DNA of 46,668 bases from Deltaproteobacteria bacterium (GCA_029262355.1 JAJCZO010000442.1:1-46668); one strand, 5' to 3'. Counted from the stretch's first letter, positions 8,068 through 17,488 are shown. The notes: generated by a model not told the origin, from the letters alone. A program made the numbers and translations.

Positions 8068-11000
8068 ATGATGAGTCGCGGCCGGACGGCACTCCTGACG
8101 AGTCTCTTTCTCCTGTGCGCCCTCGCGCCACCGGTGCACAGCAAAGCGCCCCCCTCTCGGTGCCTTGGCGAGCAGCTTCGGGCGCAGGGACGGCTCCACC
8201 AGTGTTGGTTCAAGGCCGAAGCGAGAGCCCTCGCCCACGAGACCGCGCCCAACACTGCCCGGTGCGAGCGTACCGCGACGAATGACTGGGAGCGGATCCT
8301 ACGACGCGGCGGCGAGAGGTGTCCGAGTGGTGAGTCGATCGGATCGCTCGTATCTCGACTGACGGACCACGCCGCCGCCCTGCGCGCAGGGCTCTCGGCT
8401 GGTGGGCTCGGGAGGCATTGTGCGGCAAACAAACTCCGCGTGATCGCCCGCTACCAGCGCTGCCTCTTCGACGCCGAAGCAGAGGCCGGTGATGCTCCCC
8501 CGGCTTTCTATGCCTGCCATGCGAAGTTCGAGCGCCGCTGGCGCCACGTCCAAGAGCGCCGTGGTTCACCGTGCCAACCGACGGACGATCTCTCCCCGAT
8601 CCGAGGCCACGTGCTTTCCCACCAGACGGCGCAATCCGGTGCCTTGCGCGGCGCAAGCGCACCGCGATGCGTGAGCTGCTCCGAGACCCCGTCCGTCGGA
8701 TCATTGCCACAACGCGTTTGCACGTTCCTCGATGCGTGCAGCGAAGTCGATCTTATCGACCTTCCGACCGGTCTCGGTCTGTCCGCACAGGCCGAGTTCG
8801 TCCCGTTCGTGTTCGTGATCACGGGGGGAGCGGGCCAGGCCGGTGGTTCGCATTCGCCGATCGAGAAAAATCCGGGCGGGGCCGCCGGAACAGGGGGGCG
8901 TGCGGTCTTCGTTGAGACCCTCCATGAACTCGAGACGCGCTACGGCACGCGACAAGCGACGTACGGCATCGCCGAACACTCTCCAGCCCCGTCTTCCGGA
9001 GATCCGGGCGGCGGCGGTGCATCCTCGTTCTTGGCCATGAGCCCCATCCCGTTCACCGTGGACCGCCTCCTCGGACTTGCGGGCGGCGGGGGCGGGGGCT
9101 CTGGGGCCGACGACTTCTCGCAGAGCGGGCTCGCCGGTGGCGCGGGGGGGTCCGTCGCGTGTGTCATGACCGGTGCGGCCGCGGGCCGGGGCGTCGATGG
9201 GATTCGCTGGGCCGGCCACCACAATGGCGGAGCCGGCGGCCTCGACATGGGTGGCGCGCCAGGTCAGAACATCGACAGCAGCACCGGCGGTGGATCAGCC
9301 GGGGGAAATGGCGTCGGCGGCACAGGAGGAATCGCGACCGACAACCCGACGCCAATCGCCTTCCGGAATCTCTCGGCTGCGGATGCCAAGGCCCTCGGAT
9401 CCGGCGTGGGAGGGAGCGGCGCCGTCTTTACGAGTTCGACGACACCAGGCGCGGGCGGGGGCGGAGGATTCGGAGGCGGAGGTGGCGGCGGCAACGGCCA
9501 GTTCGACGCCGTTCACGGAAGCCTCAATGGCGGCGGCGGCGGCGGTGGCGGGACCCTCGTGGCCGAGTGTCCAGACCCGTTCCAAGCGCTAGCGCAGGAG
9601 TTCCTCGCGATGCCGAACGATGGAGCATCGATCAAGGCCTACCTCCCGGCCGGACGCCTCGTTGCGACCGCGAAATCAGACAATGGGCCCGAGGCCCTAG
9701 GCACGATCAAGGTTGGGACTACGTCGGTGTGCGACCCAACGTGCACCATTCCCGCGTACGCCGGCGCGGTCGAGACCCTCTCCCCCGTCGCAAAAACCGG
9801 CGGTGCGTTCTCCCACTGGGAAGGCTGTCACGAAGTCGGTCCCGGGACCGGCCCGCAATCGAACGGCGATTGTATCCAGCAGATCGACGCTCCCGTGACG
9901 GGTGTGACCGCCATCTTCAGCACACTCGCGGCGCTCACAATCGCAAAGCCAGGCACAGGAATGGGAGCGGTGACCTCTACACCGGCCGGTATCGATTGCG
10001 GTGGGACCTGCGAGCAGAGCTTCAAGGTGGGGCAGCGGATCTCCCTCCGCGCCGTTCCTATGTCAGGCTCCATCTGGTCGGGCTGGACCGGTGACTGCGC
10101 CGGTCAGCCGATGGATGGCTGCGAATTCTTGATCCAGAGCGCCATGACGGTGGGGGCAGTCTTCGACGGCCCCGAGTTGTCGGTAGACCTGAGCGGCGCA
10201 GCCTACGGGGCGGTCGTCTCGACTAGTCCCGACGGCGGAATCACCTGCGACCCGTTCTGCGCGGCGCACTTCCCCCACGGCGCACGGGTCACTCTCGAAG
10301 CGCGCCCGTCCGTACGCGGACGATTCCTTGGCTGGAGCGGGCCATGCGCCGGAACCTCCACCTGCGTCGTCGATCTCGCAACGGACACTACGGTGCGGGC
10401 TGCCTTCGAAGAGATTCTGTTGCCCCTCACCGTCACCAAATCGGGGAACGGAAGCGGGACCGTCCGTGGGGTGTTCTCCGGAATCGACTGCGGCACCGTA
10501 TGCCAAGCGAACGTCGGACTCGGCGGGCGGATCGAACTCGTTGCGACTCCCGCCCCGCACTCCACGTTCGCAGGCTGGGCGGGCGGGGGATGTACGGGAA
10601 CCGGGGTATGCACCGAAGCGATGCAGGCGCCGACGACGATCGACGCCAAGTTCGTGTCTATCGTTAATCTGTCGGTCAATACGGTGGACGGACAGGTACA
10701 AGCCCACCCCTCAGGCACGGAGGCGATCCCGTGCGGCTCTCCATTCTGTGTTTCCGGCTACGTCCCCGGCACGCGAGTCACGTTGACCCCGCTCCCCAGT
10801 GCCCCGTCCGTCTTTGCCGGATGGAGAGGAGGGGGATGCCACGGTACGCAGCCTTGTGTCGTCGATCTCCTCGCGGACACGACGGTCACCGGCACGTTCG
10901 CGACCGCCGACACTCCGGTTGCGGTCCAGAAGGCGGGTACCGGCGATGCCACCGTCACTTCCGTTCCCGTCGGGATCGACTGCGGGACGGCCTGTGATGC

Positions 11001-11529
11001 CAATTTCGCCCATGGAGCCGAGCTCACGCTGACGGCCGCGCTCCCCGCAGGTACGGGCCTGATCGGGTGGTCGGCGTGCGATGGCACCGGCTCGTGCGTC
11101 CTTACGCCCGCCGCGGCCACGACGGTCGTCGCCACCTTCGGTCCCACCGCCCTCTTCCACCTGGACCGTAGCGTGTCCTTCTGGGTCGACTCGACGGGCG
11201 CGAACGATCAGATCATCGCTGACGCGGCCATGCTGGTGGCCCGGCTCACCGACGCAGCCGGCGTCGAAACCCTAGCTCAGCAGGGCGCACTCAGCCTCAC
11301 CTTCGTGGCGGGCGGAAGCCCGACCCCGGAAACGACCCGCTTGACCAACACCGTCGCACGCCGCGGCGTCGATCCTCAAAAACCCAACGAAATCAGTGGC
11401 GCGGCGAGCACCTCGACGAGCGCCACGCCTCTCCGTGTGACCGGGGGACGCGATCCGGCCGACGGCTCCATTGGCCTCGTCTTTCACCAGGGCACGGTGC
11501 TCCAGGGCTTCCTACGCTTCGTCCCGTAG
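8068..11529 (+). CDS. Large secreted Gly-rich protein with six InlB-like repeats and conserved C-terminal domain
   Basis: The ATG at 8068 (MMSRGRTALL) gives 1153 aa; the upstream part of the open frame overlaps the preceding gene and is not coding. Residues 1-25 are a signal peptide (ends VHS). Residues 26-240 form a Cys-rich helical domain (RCLGEQL, HQCWFKAEA, YQRCLFDAEAE). Residues 250-510 are Gly-rich. About 540-1028 hold six divergent InlB B-like repeats of 78-85 residues, each with a Cys pair, an F/W-x-GW-x-G core and a final V-x-A-x-F strand. Residues 1028-1153 (SVSFW, DPQKPNEISG, DGSIGLVFHQG) form a C-terminal domain kept in the broken paralogue at 2081-4089. Probably an exported, disulfide-stabilised surface or matrix protein; the partner is unknown. 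It sits 10 bases behind the other Gly-rich gene. Confidence 0.9.
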   Translation: MMSRGRTALLTSLFLLCALAPPVHSKAPPSRCLGEQLRAQGRLHQCWFKAEARALAHETAPNTARCERTATNDWERILRRGGERCPSGESIGSLVSRLTDHAAALRAGLSAGGLGRHCAANKLRVIARYQRCLFDAEAEAGDAPPAFYACHAKFERRWRHVQERRGSPCQPTDDLSPIRGHVLSHQTAQSGALRGASAPRCVSCSETPSVGSLPQRVCTFLDACSEVDLIDLPTGLGLSAQAEFVPFVFVITGGAGQAGGSHSPIEKNPGGAAGTGGRAVFVETLHELETRYGTRQATYGIAEHSPAPSSGDPGGGGASSFLAMSPIPFTVDRLLGLAGGGGGGSGADDFSQSGLAGGAGGSVACVMTGAAAGRGVDGIRWAGHHNGGAGGLDMGGAPGQNIDSSTGGGSAGGNGVGGTGGIATDNPTPIAFRNLSAADAKALGSGVGGSGAVFTSSTTPGAGGGGGFGGGGGGGNGQFDAVHGSLNGGGGGGGGTLVAECPDPFQALAQEFLAMPNDGASIKAYLPAGRLVATAKSDNGPEALGTIKVGTTSVCDPTCTIPAYAGAVETLSPVAKTGGAFSHWEGCHEVGPGTGPQSNGDCIQQIDAPVTGVTAIFSTLAALTIAKPGTGMGAVTSTPAGIDCGGTCEQSFKVGQRISLRAVPMSGSIWSGWTGDCAGQPMDGCEFLIQSAMTVGAVFDGPELSVDLSGAAYGAVVSTSPDGGITCDPFCAAHFPHGARVTLEARPSVRGRFLGWSGPCAGTSTCVVDLATDTTVRAAFEEILLPLTVTKSGNGSGTVRGVFSGIDCGTVCQANVGLGGRIELVATPAPHSTFAGWAGGGCTGTGVCTEAMQAPTTIDAKFVSIVNLSVNTVDGQVQAHPSGTEAIPCGSPFCVSGYVPGTRVTLTPLPSAPSVFAGWRGGGCHGTQPCVVDLLADTTVTGTFATADTPVAVQKAGTGDATVTSVPVGIDCGTACDANFAHGAELTLTAALPAGTGLIGWSACDGTGSCVLTPAAATTVVATFGPTALFHLDRSVSFWVDSTGANDQIIADAAMLVARLTDAAGVETLAQQGALSLTFVAGGSPTPETTRLTNTVARRGVDPQKPNEISGAASTSTSATPLRVTGGRDPADGSIGLVFHQGTVLQGFLRFVP

Positions 11530-12333
11530 GACAGCGTATCGCGAGTCAGCGAGAACCGCCGACAGGCGCATTCCGTTATAGCAACGCTAGGGGCCGGTCC
11601 GAGAGAGCTGAGAGCTGCCCTACGGACGACACCTCCTGACGGGCAGTGTCCGTCCCGCCGGACCGCCGCGACGACGGGAGACCCTGATGCTGCGATCGAC
11701 TCTGACATTCCGTTCTTGGGTAGGCCTCTCCGTGTTGGCCGCGGGCGTCGCGATGGCGCGGCGGCCGATGGCCAGAGGTCCGAACTCGGAAAGGAGCATG
11801 CGGCCGGGGGCTACAAGAAACGCTCTGCAGGCGCCCGGGAGGGTCGCGAAGACTCCAGATCTCCTCCAGCGCGCTCTGCCGCTCGACAACTGCAGCAGCC
11901 AAATTGCCGAAACGCCTCAGCAAGCAAGAGCAGAAATATGGCGGAGCCTGCCCCACCCAGGGCTTCGGGAGCGTGCGAGATGCGGCACGTCCCTTCTTCT
12001 TTCGCTGGCAGACCCCACGGCCCTGACCGGCGCCGAAACCGGCGGCCCGCACCTCGTCGATTCAGCGAGTCGGGCCACCGAGGTGTCGACACTCGACACC
12101 GCGGCTCTCAGCCTGCTCCTCGGACAAGCGCCGGGTGATCATTCGAACCTCCTCAGGCCGGCGTGCCCTCGGTGTTCCTAACCAGCGCGTCCCAGCGGTC
12201 TCGGCGGCGCGGCCAACGCGATGTTCGTCGGCGGCGCTGCCCACTTCGTCGCGGCGCTGCGTGACCCGGGATGCGATCCGTTCATCCCGTAGCCAAGCAG
12301 GCCGCCAAGCTCATCGCGATGACGGCGACGTGG
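11530..12333. other. Mostly decayed sequence downstream of the Gly-rich operon
   Basis: Apart from the doubtful reading frame at 11687-12181 there is nothing I recognise. Open frames occur on both strands but look like shadows of GC-rich non-coding DNA; none shows a domain or consistent amino-acid composition. No T-tract terminator is visible after 11529. Confidence 0.4.
11687..12181 (+). CDS. Doubtful ORF with signal-peptide-like start
   Basis: The ATG at 11687 has GGGAG seven bases upstream. The first 24 residues (MLRSTLTFRSWVGLSVLAAG then VAMA) look like a signal peptide. The remaining 140 residues are Arg/Pro/Leu-rich with no recognisable fold. Either this is a short exported protein or, more likely, the 5' end of a secreted-protein gene whose body has decayed or changed frame shortly after the signal peptide. 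Confidence 0.25.
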   Translation: MLRSTLTFRSWVGLSVLAAGVAMARRPMARGPNSERSMRPGATRNALQAPGRVAKTPDLLQRALPLDNCSSQIAETPQQARAEIWRSLPHPGLRERARCGTSLLLSLADPTALTGAETGGPHLVDSASRATEVSTLDTAALSLLLGQAPGDHSNLLRPACPRCS

Positions 12334-12597
12334 TCAACAGGTTTCATTCGTCGCAGCCGCGGGCACGCTCCGCGGGCTTCGATCTGCGGGCTGTGGTGTG
12401 CATCTACAATGACGACGAGCCGGGCGGACGGAATCCCCCACCGGCTCGATCACGTCGGCGATGTCGTCGCGGGAGCCGGTGAACCCGTGCACCAACGCGA
12501 AGGGCCGTCTGCCCTCTCCTACTTCGTCGTACTCAATGTCGAGAACTCCACCGCTCGTCTCCGCGTCCTTGGGGGGGGACTCCCCACCATTCGTCAA
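12334..12597 (-). pseudogene. N-terminal remnant of an alpha/beta hydrolase
   Basis: The stretch LDIEYDEVGEGRRPFALVHG followed by FTGSRDDIADVIEPVG is the usual first strand, oxyanion HG loop and helix A of alpha/beta-fold hydrolases. After it the frame degenerates. In another frame LVVIVDAHH may correspond to the family strand ending in DHRGHG, but the nucleophile elbow and the rest are missing. A run of eight G (plus strand, near 12571) lies next to the start and could be a slippage site. This is a broken 5' fragment of roughly 60 codons. Confidence 0.6.
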
Positions 12598-12775
12598 GGC
12601 TCAGGCAGCGGCCTTTCGGAGGCCTGGATCGTAGTCGGTCTGGGCTCGGAGCATCTCGCGAGCGCAGCGAGCGAACTGCGGCCAACGCGTGAGGCGCACG
12701 GTAGAAGTTGCATTCCAACTGGAGAGCACCGCGCCGTTGCGGAGTCGTACTCCGGGCGCAGTGGCCGTCGTGCGC

Positions 12776-12965
12776 TCACAAGCAGGCACACATGCGAGTG
12801 GGGATGTCGGCGAGGAAGCGATCCATCAGGCCTATGGACTCCACGGCGGCTTCGGGGGTGGTCTCGGGTGAGACGCATCGGTATGCGCCGCCCCTGAGAA
12901 CCGTCATGAAGCACCCGAGGCCGGCCCCAGCGGGGCACGAGAACGGGACTGCTGTGGGGCCGCCG
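12776..12965 (-). pseudogene. C-terminal scrap of the Cys-rich secreted protein family of 20594-21532
   Basis: Minus-strand translation gives FSCPAGAGLGCFMTVLRGGA, then YRCVSPETTPEAAVES and finally TRMCACL followed by TGA at 12776. The intact gene at 20594-21532 ends CPAGAGLGCFQTLVRGVPYR, CVSPETTAEAAEDF and RACACL. The DNA similarity is obvious by eye over about 190 bases and stops at both ends, so this is a detached duplicate of the gene's 3' end. No start or upstream part is present. Confidence 0.85.
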
Positions 12966-12975
12966 GTAAAAATTG

Positions 12976-13873
12976 CGCTGATGACCGCGTGGGTCGGTGT
13001 CGTTCCAGGCGCGCGCGAACCAAGCGCCGAGGCGCGCCACCGCCTCGGCGCTGAGCGCCCGGAACCAGCGGATCGTGCCGGAAGGGTCCTTCTCGAGGGC
13101 CATCACGTGCGGGCCCGGTCCGATCACCTCGACCTGGGCGAGCGGGTCGTACGCGGTGCCCCGCAGCGCCTGCAGCGCGTCGTGGACCGCGACGACGAGG
13201 GTGCCAAGGTCTGCGGGGAGACGAATCCGGCGCCGCCGGCGGCGACCGAGACGTCAGGCTCGTTGACGAGCTCCAGTTAGCGGGGCTGCGCGATCCACAG
13301 CGCCGCGAAGTCGCGCACGTTCTCGAGACCGCTCGCGCCCCGGTAGGCTTCGGGGATTCCGAAGAAGCCCAGCACGATCGAGGCGCCGTGCGCGTGGTTC
13401 TCCTCGATCGTTCGCCTGGCGTTGCGCAGCTGGAAGGATCCGTCGCCGCCGCCGGGCGTCTTGGTGAAGTTCGTGGCGACGTACTCGTAGAAGGCCGCCG
13501 GGTCGGGCGAGCTCCCCGCCCTCCTGGTCGGTGGCGTCGGCATCTTGTCCCACGGGGGCCCGACGACCGTCCGGACGAAGGGTGACGCCAGCTCGGCGGC
13601 GACCAGGCTGCCCCCTCGAAGTTCGGTTGTTGCGGGTTCTCGGCGAGGATGTCGACTCCGACCTCCGAGAACTCCCATGGCGGGCCGCTCCTCGGGTGCC
13701 GCGCCCGGCCCCGCCGGCGAGCCCCGATCTCCACAGGCGCCCAGGAGCAGGCCCACGATCGCGATCGGCAGCGCGCGCCTCCAGTGCGTGCGCGCACCGC
13801 CGCGGCGGGCTGCGATCTGCACGCCGTAGTAGGCGCTCGGACGGGGATGGAAGTGTGCTCGCAAGTCGGCCAT
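12976..13873 (-). pseudogene. Broken lipoprotein, probable clan GH-A glycoside hydrolase
   Basis: The frame from 13873 carries a lipoprotein signal (ALPIAIVGLLLGAC) 40-55 residues from the start. Recognisable segments then appear in different frames: SEVGVDILAENPQQPNFEG in one, followed after a shift near 13615 by VVGPPWDKMP, FYEYVATNFTKTPGG and ASIVLGFFGIPEAYRG. A TAA at 13277-13279 interrupts the frame right before LELVNEPD. A further single-base shift near 13207 leads to TLVVAVHDALQALRGTAYDP and HVMALEKDPSGTIRWFRAL. Central LVNEPD resembles the acid/base strand of (beta/alpha)8 glycosidases. With three or more lesions and no second catalytic segment it is not functional. Confidence 0.7.
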
Positions 13874-14002
13874 GGTGCCGGCGACGCTACTTCGGTCGAG
13901 CCGCCTCGTCTATCGGCGCCGGCCCGATTCGGGCCTAGACGAGCGGCCGAAAAGTATCCAGGCCCTACCCCGTCTTCATAAAGAGGAAGAAGGGGGTGAG
14001 GT

Positions 14003-14710
14003 ATGCTGGGGAAACGATCGCCACAGAGGGACCCGTCCCGACCAGATCACACGTTGCGTGATCACCTCGGTGGGAAAAGCTTCTACGCAATGCTGGCCAA
14101 GGACGGCCAGAAGTGGTTCCGCGACGAGGACTTCGTGGGCCTGTACCGCGAGGACTTCGGTCGCCCGAGCGTGCCGCCCTCGCAGCTATGTGTCGCGCTG
14201 CTTCGTCAGAGCCACGACGGGGTCTCGGACGACGAGTCGATCGAGCGCGCGGCCTACGATCTGCGATGGAAGGTCGCCTTGGGGCTCGGGCTGGACGAGA
14301 AGCTGTGCGCCAAGAGCACGCTGCAGCTGTTCCGGGCCAAGCTGGTACTGCACGAGGCGCACGAGAAGCTCTTCGAGAAGAGCGTTCAGGCGCGCCGGGA
14401 GGCAGGGCTGCTGGGCCGCGGGCGCAACGTGTCGGTGGCGATCGACACGACGCCGGTGTTGGGGCGTGGAGCGGTCAAGGACACGTACAATCTGGTCTCC
14501 GACGCGATCCAATGCCTGGTCGAAGCGTGCTGCGAGCTCAAGGGGTGGGATCGCGACCAGCTGGTCGACGAGCAGGGGCTGAGCCGACACTTCGCTTCGA
14601 GCTTTGCGGGAGCGGTCGATCTGGATTGGTCGGATGCCGGGGCGCGTCGGGCGTTGGTGGGGCAGCGGGTTTCGGATTCGCGAGCGGTCGAAGCTCCGCA
14701 GGGAACGTGA
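14003..14710 (+). pseudogene. N-terminal half of an IS1182-type transposase
   Basis: The ATG at 14003 follows a GGTGAGG site. The product matches the start of IS1182/DUF772 transposases: MLGKRSPQRD, the LGGKSFYAMLAKDG region, PSVPPSQLCVALLRQSHDGV and SDDESIERAAYDLRWKVALG, then SVAIDTTPVLGRGAVKDTYN. Homology ends about 14660 (DLDWSDAGARRALVG), where sequence belonging to an opposing transposase fragment begins; the last 15-20 codons are junction sequence. The catalytic DDE half is absent. A C-terminal IS1182 half occurs at 17489-18097, but the two need not be one element. Confidence 0.85.
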
Positions 14711-15039
14711 AGACGACGTGGAAGTAAGTGGCTCGGGACGAGGCGGCCCATGCGCTGCTCGATCCAGCGAGCTTCGCGTAGCGCCTCGCACTTGGGGCAG
14801 TGACAGTTTCGGCAGGAATTGTAGGCGGGGCGCTCGTGTCCGCACTCATTGCAGACGTCGAGGTGCCCGCCGAGCACGGGAGTTCGGCAGCCCTCGATGG
14901 CGCGCATGGCGTCGCGCTGCTGGCGAGAGAGAGCGTGGCTCTGGCGGTACGTGTCCCCGTGCTCACGGAAGATGTGAGCGACTTCCAGGCCGCGACGAGG
15001 ACGAGGGGCGTGTGCCGAGCCGCGACGACACGGCGGCAC
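14690..15039 (-). pseudogene. IS91-family transposase, N-terminal zinc-binding part
   Basis: The reading begins near 15039 with LEVAHIFREHGDTYR, QQRDAMRAIEGCRTPVLGGH and the Cys cluster CNECGHERPAYNSCRNCHCP-KC, diagnostic of IS91/IS801-type transposases. After MGRLVPSH a one-base frameshift (about 14735) moves the family segment YFHVVFTFPAELRPLA to another frame. The fragment then ends at the junction with the IS1182 piece near 14690, so the Y-transposase catalytic domain is lost. It lies directly behind a tyrosine recombinase, the gene order seen in many IS91-like elements. Confidence 0.85.
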
Positions 15040-15045
15040 CGGCGG

Positions 15046-15265
15046 CTACTCTTCGGGCGGATCCCAGAGTCCGTCGAGACTCTCCAGCGGATTCTTCACC
15101 CGATCCATGACCTTTCGCGAGACGAAGGTGTAGCGCACGGTAGACCGGATCGAGCGATGCCCAAGGAGGTGCTGGATGGTCCATCGATGTCCGAGATGCG
15201 CAGCCGGCGGACCTCGCCTACGCGCAGACCGGTGCCGTAGGCGGTCATGAGAATCGTCCAGTGCT
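15046..15265 (-). pseudogene. Tyrosine recombinase remnant with internal deletion (IS91-associated)
   Basis: Two conserved blocks remain on the minus strand. The first is WTILMTAYGTGLRVGEVRRL with RISDID (catalytic Arg in TGLRVGE). After a deletion and a frame change comes TIQHLLGHRSIRSTVRYT followed by FVSRKVMDRVKNPLESLDGL, ending at the TAG at 15046. HLLGH and the VRYT tyrosine are the C-terminal catalytic box. The segment between the blocks (His-x-x-Arg) is gone. The stop lies just before the IS91 transposase reading. Confidence 0.85.
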
Positions 15266-15707
15266 CGACATGGCCCGCGACCGCACCCATGCCTCGCCGG
15301 AAGGGCTTCTCGAAGTCAGCCTCGACGCTCACCAGCGGGCGGCGGTCGAGGCAGTGTGCACCGACATGCACCGCCCCTACGTGAACGCCGTGGCCGAGAA
15401 GCTTCCGAACGCCGAGATCGTCTACGACAAGTTTCACGTCCTCCAGCACGCCTCCCGAGCCATGGACGAGATGCGGCGCAGTGAGTTCTTCTCCGTGCCC
15501 GGGACGTGATGCGTCAGTACGGGCGCGGCAAGCGGTGGCTCCTGCTGCGTCGCTGGAAGAACCTCGCCCGCGACAAGCGCCGTGAGCTGCACCTGCTCTT
15601 CGCCGCCAACCGGTGTCGTCGAGGGATTGAACACCACCATCAAAGCCATCCTACGCCGCGCCCGTGGCATGCGTGACGAACGACGCCTCGTCCTCAAGCT
15701 CAGATGA
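15261..15707 (+). pseudogene. ISL3-family transposase remnant
   Basis: The plus strand encodes AAVEAVCTDMHRPYVNAVAE and KLPNAEIVYDKFHVLQHA, the central DDE region of ISL3 transposases. A frameshift near 15508 is followed by GKRWLLLRRWKNLARDKRRE, then a deletion, then GVVEGLNTTIKAILRRARGM in a further frame ending RRLVLKLR and TGA at 15707. The N-terminal zinc finger and first catalytic Asp are missing. The remnant overlaps the 5' end of the recombinase scrap, so one element inserted into or recombined with the other. Confidence 0.85.
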
Positions 15708-15955
15708 GCGACGGCCAACCCCATCCGTACTGCAAGTGATCTTCGTCGATTCCTTTACGAAGACGCGCACACGAAACGGCGAAGAGCCTCAATTCTGTTC
15801 GTCTTTCCGATTCGTACGTCCCGCCCTCCCGCACGGTCGAATGCGCGCGCTTTCTCACGATCGACAACAGGCTAATTGGTACAATCCGCAGCCGAGTCGC
15901 CGGCGAATCCGCTTGCGATCGATGCACGAAGCAGATCATAAACTCAAGTGGTCCT
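15708..15955. other. Intergenic upstream of the sensor kinase
   Basis: No coding sequence is seen. It should hold the kinase promoter. A small inverted repeat, CTTCGT at 15741-15746 and ACGAAG at 15757-15762 with a 10-base spacer, is the only structure I notice; its significance is weak. Confidence 0.35.
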
Positions 15956-17338
15956 ATGAGACGCGCGCCCACGGGGGTCCCATCCAGCTTACTGAAGCTG
16001 GGTCTGATCCCGGTTCCCCTGACGAGTTCTCAGGCGGCTGGGTTCCGCGACTACCTGCGTGCGCATTCTCTCCGGGTCTTTCGGGCCATGGCGGTCTTCG
16101 TCATAGGCTCGACGCTCGTGCTCTGGCCGTTCGAGTCAGTCTTGCTACCCGGCGCACCCGAGGGCCTCCTCGTGCGCCTCGGTCAGTGGCGGAAGTCGTA
16201 CCTTCTCGTTAGCAGCGTGCTCTACGCGTCGACTTTCCTCGTGCCGTGGTGTCGAGATCACGCCCAGGCATTGGCCGTCATCGCAACGGCGGTCCTGACC
16301 TACAACCTGGTGATTCAGACCGCCGGGATCACTCCCGCGCTGGAACAGCCATGGTTCTACCTGCTGTTCGTTGGGCCGTTGCTCACGTCCGTCCTCCTCA
16401 TGACCTTCGGCCAGCGCTTCCTCTTCCATGGGTTTCTCGGGATTCTGTGGTTCGGAGTCTTCATCTGGGCGGAGCCCACGATTGTCCATCATCCACTCTT
16501 CAACAACACCGCGATGCTGATGGTCCTCTTCGGCATCGTCGGTGGATTGTACATCGGCCAGTTCAACTACTGCGCCGCCCGGAGCGAGTTCGCCGCGAAG
16601 CTGGCGCTCGAGGAAGAGGTCTCACGGAGGGAGGCCGCCCAGGCTGAGCTGCTCGTCCGGCAGGAGGAGCTCGAGGACCGCGTCGTCGACCGAACCAAAG
16701 CCCTCCTAATGTTGGCCAAGCGCATCTCCGGCACGCAAGAAATCGAGCGGGCGCGCATTGCGAGGGACCTACATGACCATCTAGGGCAGGCACTCTTCGC
16801 ATTGCGACTCCAGATGCACTCAGTCACCCTGCTTGCCCCTGGAGAGGACATCGATTTCTCGGAGATGCAGGCCATAATCGATCGCATGGAGGGGGCCACG
16901 GCCGATCTCATCCAGACTCTCCGCTTGCCGGATCTTCCCCGCGAGGAATTCGTACCGAAGCTGGTCGAGATGGTCCAGAATTCACTCAAGCGTTCCCAGA
17001 TTTCTGCCACGTTTCGCCTCGATGTCGAAGCACCGATCGAGCCAGCGCTTCATGCGACTCTCTACCGAATTTCTCAGGAGGCAGTGAGAAACATCCACCG
17101 CCACGCCCACGCGCGTGACGTCAGTTTTCGGCTGGCATGCGATGGTAAGGTCGTCACCCTCCGAGTCTGGAACAACGGAGTGAGCCCGGAAGGGCCAGAC
17201 CAAAGCCGATCTCACTTCGGGATTTTGGGAATGCGCGAACGAGCTGAATTGGCGGGCGGTGTGTGCTCCGTGGAAGTCAGCCAGGAGGAGGGGGCGGTGG
17301 TGAAGGTCGTGTTCCCGAATGCGCCCCACAACACCTAG
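15956..17338 (+). CDS. Membrane sensor histidine kinase, NarL-partner (HisKA_3) class
   Basis: The product is 460 aa. Roughly six hydrophobic helices span residues 42-205. A coiled coil (about 208-250, ALEEEVSRREAAQAELLVRQ) leads to the HisKA_3 dimerisation helix with H273 in ERARIARDLHDHLGQALFAL. The ATPase domain (about 355-455) has a good N box (LYRISQEAVRNIHRHAHA) and G2 box (GILGMRERAELAGG); the G1 box reads VWNNG. It should autophosphorylate and signal to a LuxR-type regulator such as those at 4123-5551, though none is adjacent. It stands alone among transposon remnants and looks intact. Confidence 0.95.
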   Translation: MRRAPTGVPSSLLKLGLIPVPLTSSQAAGFRDYLRAHSLRVFRAMAVFVIGSTLVLWPFESVLLPGAPEGLLVRLGQWRKSYLLVSSVLYASTFLVPWCRDHAQALAVIATAVLTYNLVIQTAGITPALEQPWFYLLFVGPLLTSVLLMTFGQRFLFHGFLGILWFGVFIWAEPTIVHHPLFNNTAMLMVLFGIVGGLYIGQFNYCAARSEFAAKLALEEEVSRREAAQAELLVRQEELEDRVVDRTKALLMLAKRISGTQEIERARIARDLHDHLGQALFALRLQMHSVTLLAPGEDIDFSEMQAIIDRMEGATADLIQTLRLPDLPREEFVPKLVEMVQNSLKRSQISATFRLDVEAPIEPALHATLYRISQEAVRNIHRHAHARDVSFRLACDGKVVTLRVWNNGVSPEGPDQSRSHFGILGMRERAELAGGVCSVEVSQEEGAVVKVVFPNAPHNT

Positions 17339-17488
17339 GAGGCTGACTCAAGGCTCGCAATCTGCGACGGGTCAAGCCGGGAGTGAAGGACCTTTCCGCG
17401 GAAACGTCAGTTGATCGGCAGTGCGAGCGTATGGCGGGCGTCGCCGGAGCGTTCACGGGCCAGAAAATCGCTCTGGACGGCTGTCTCC

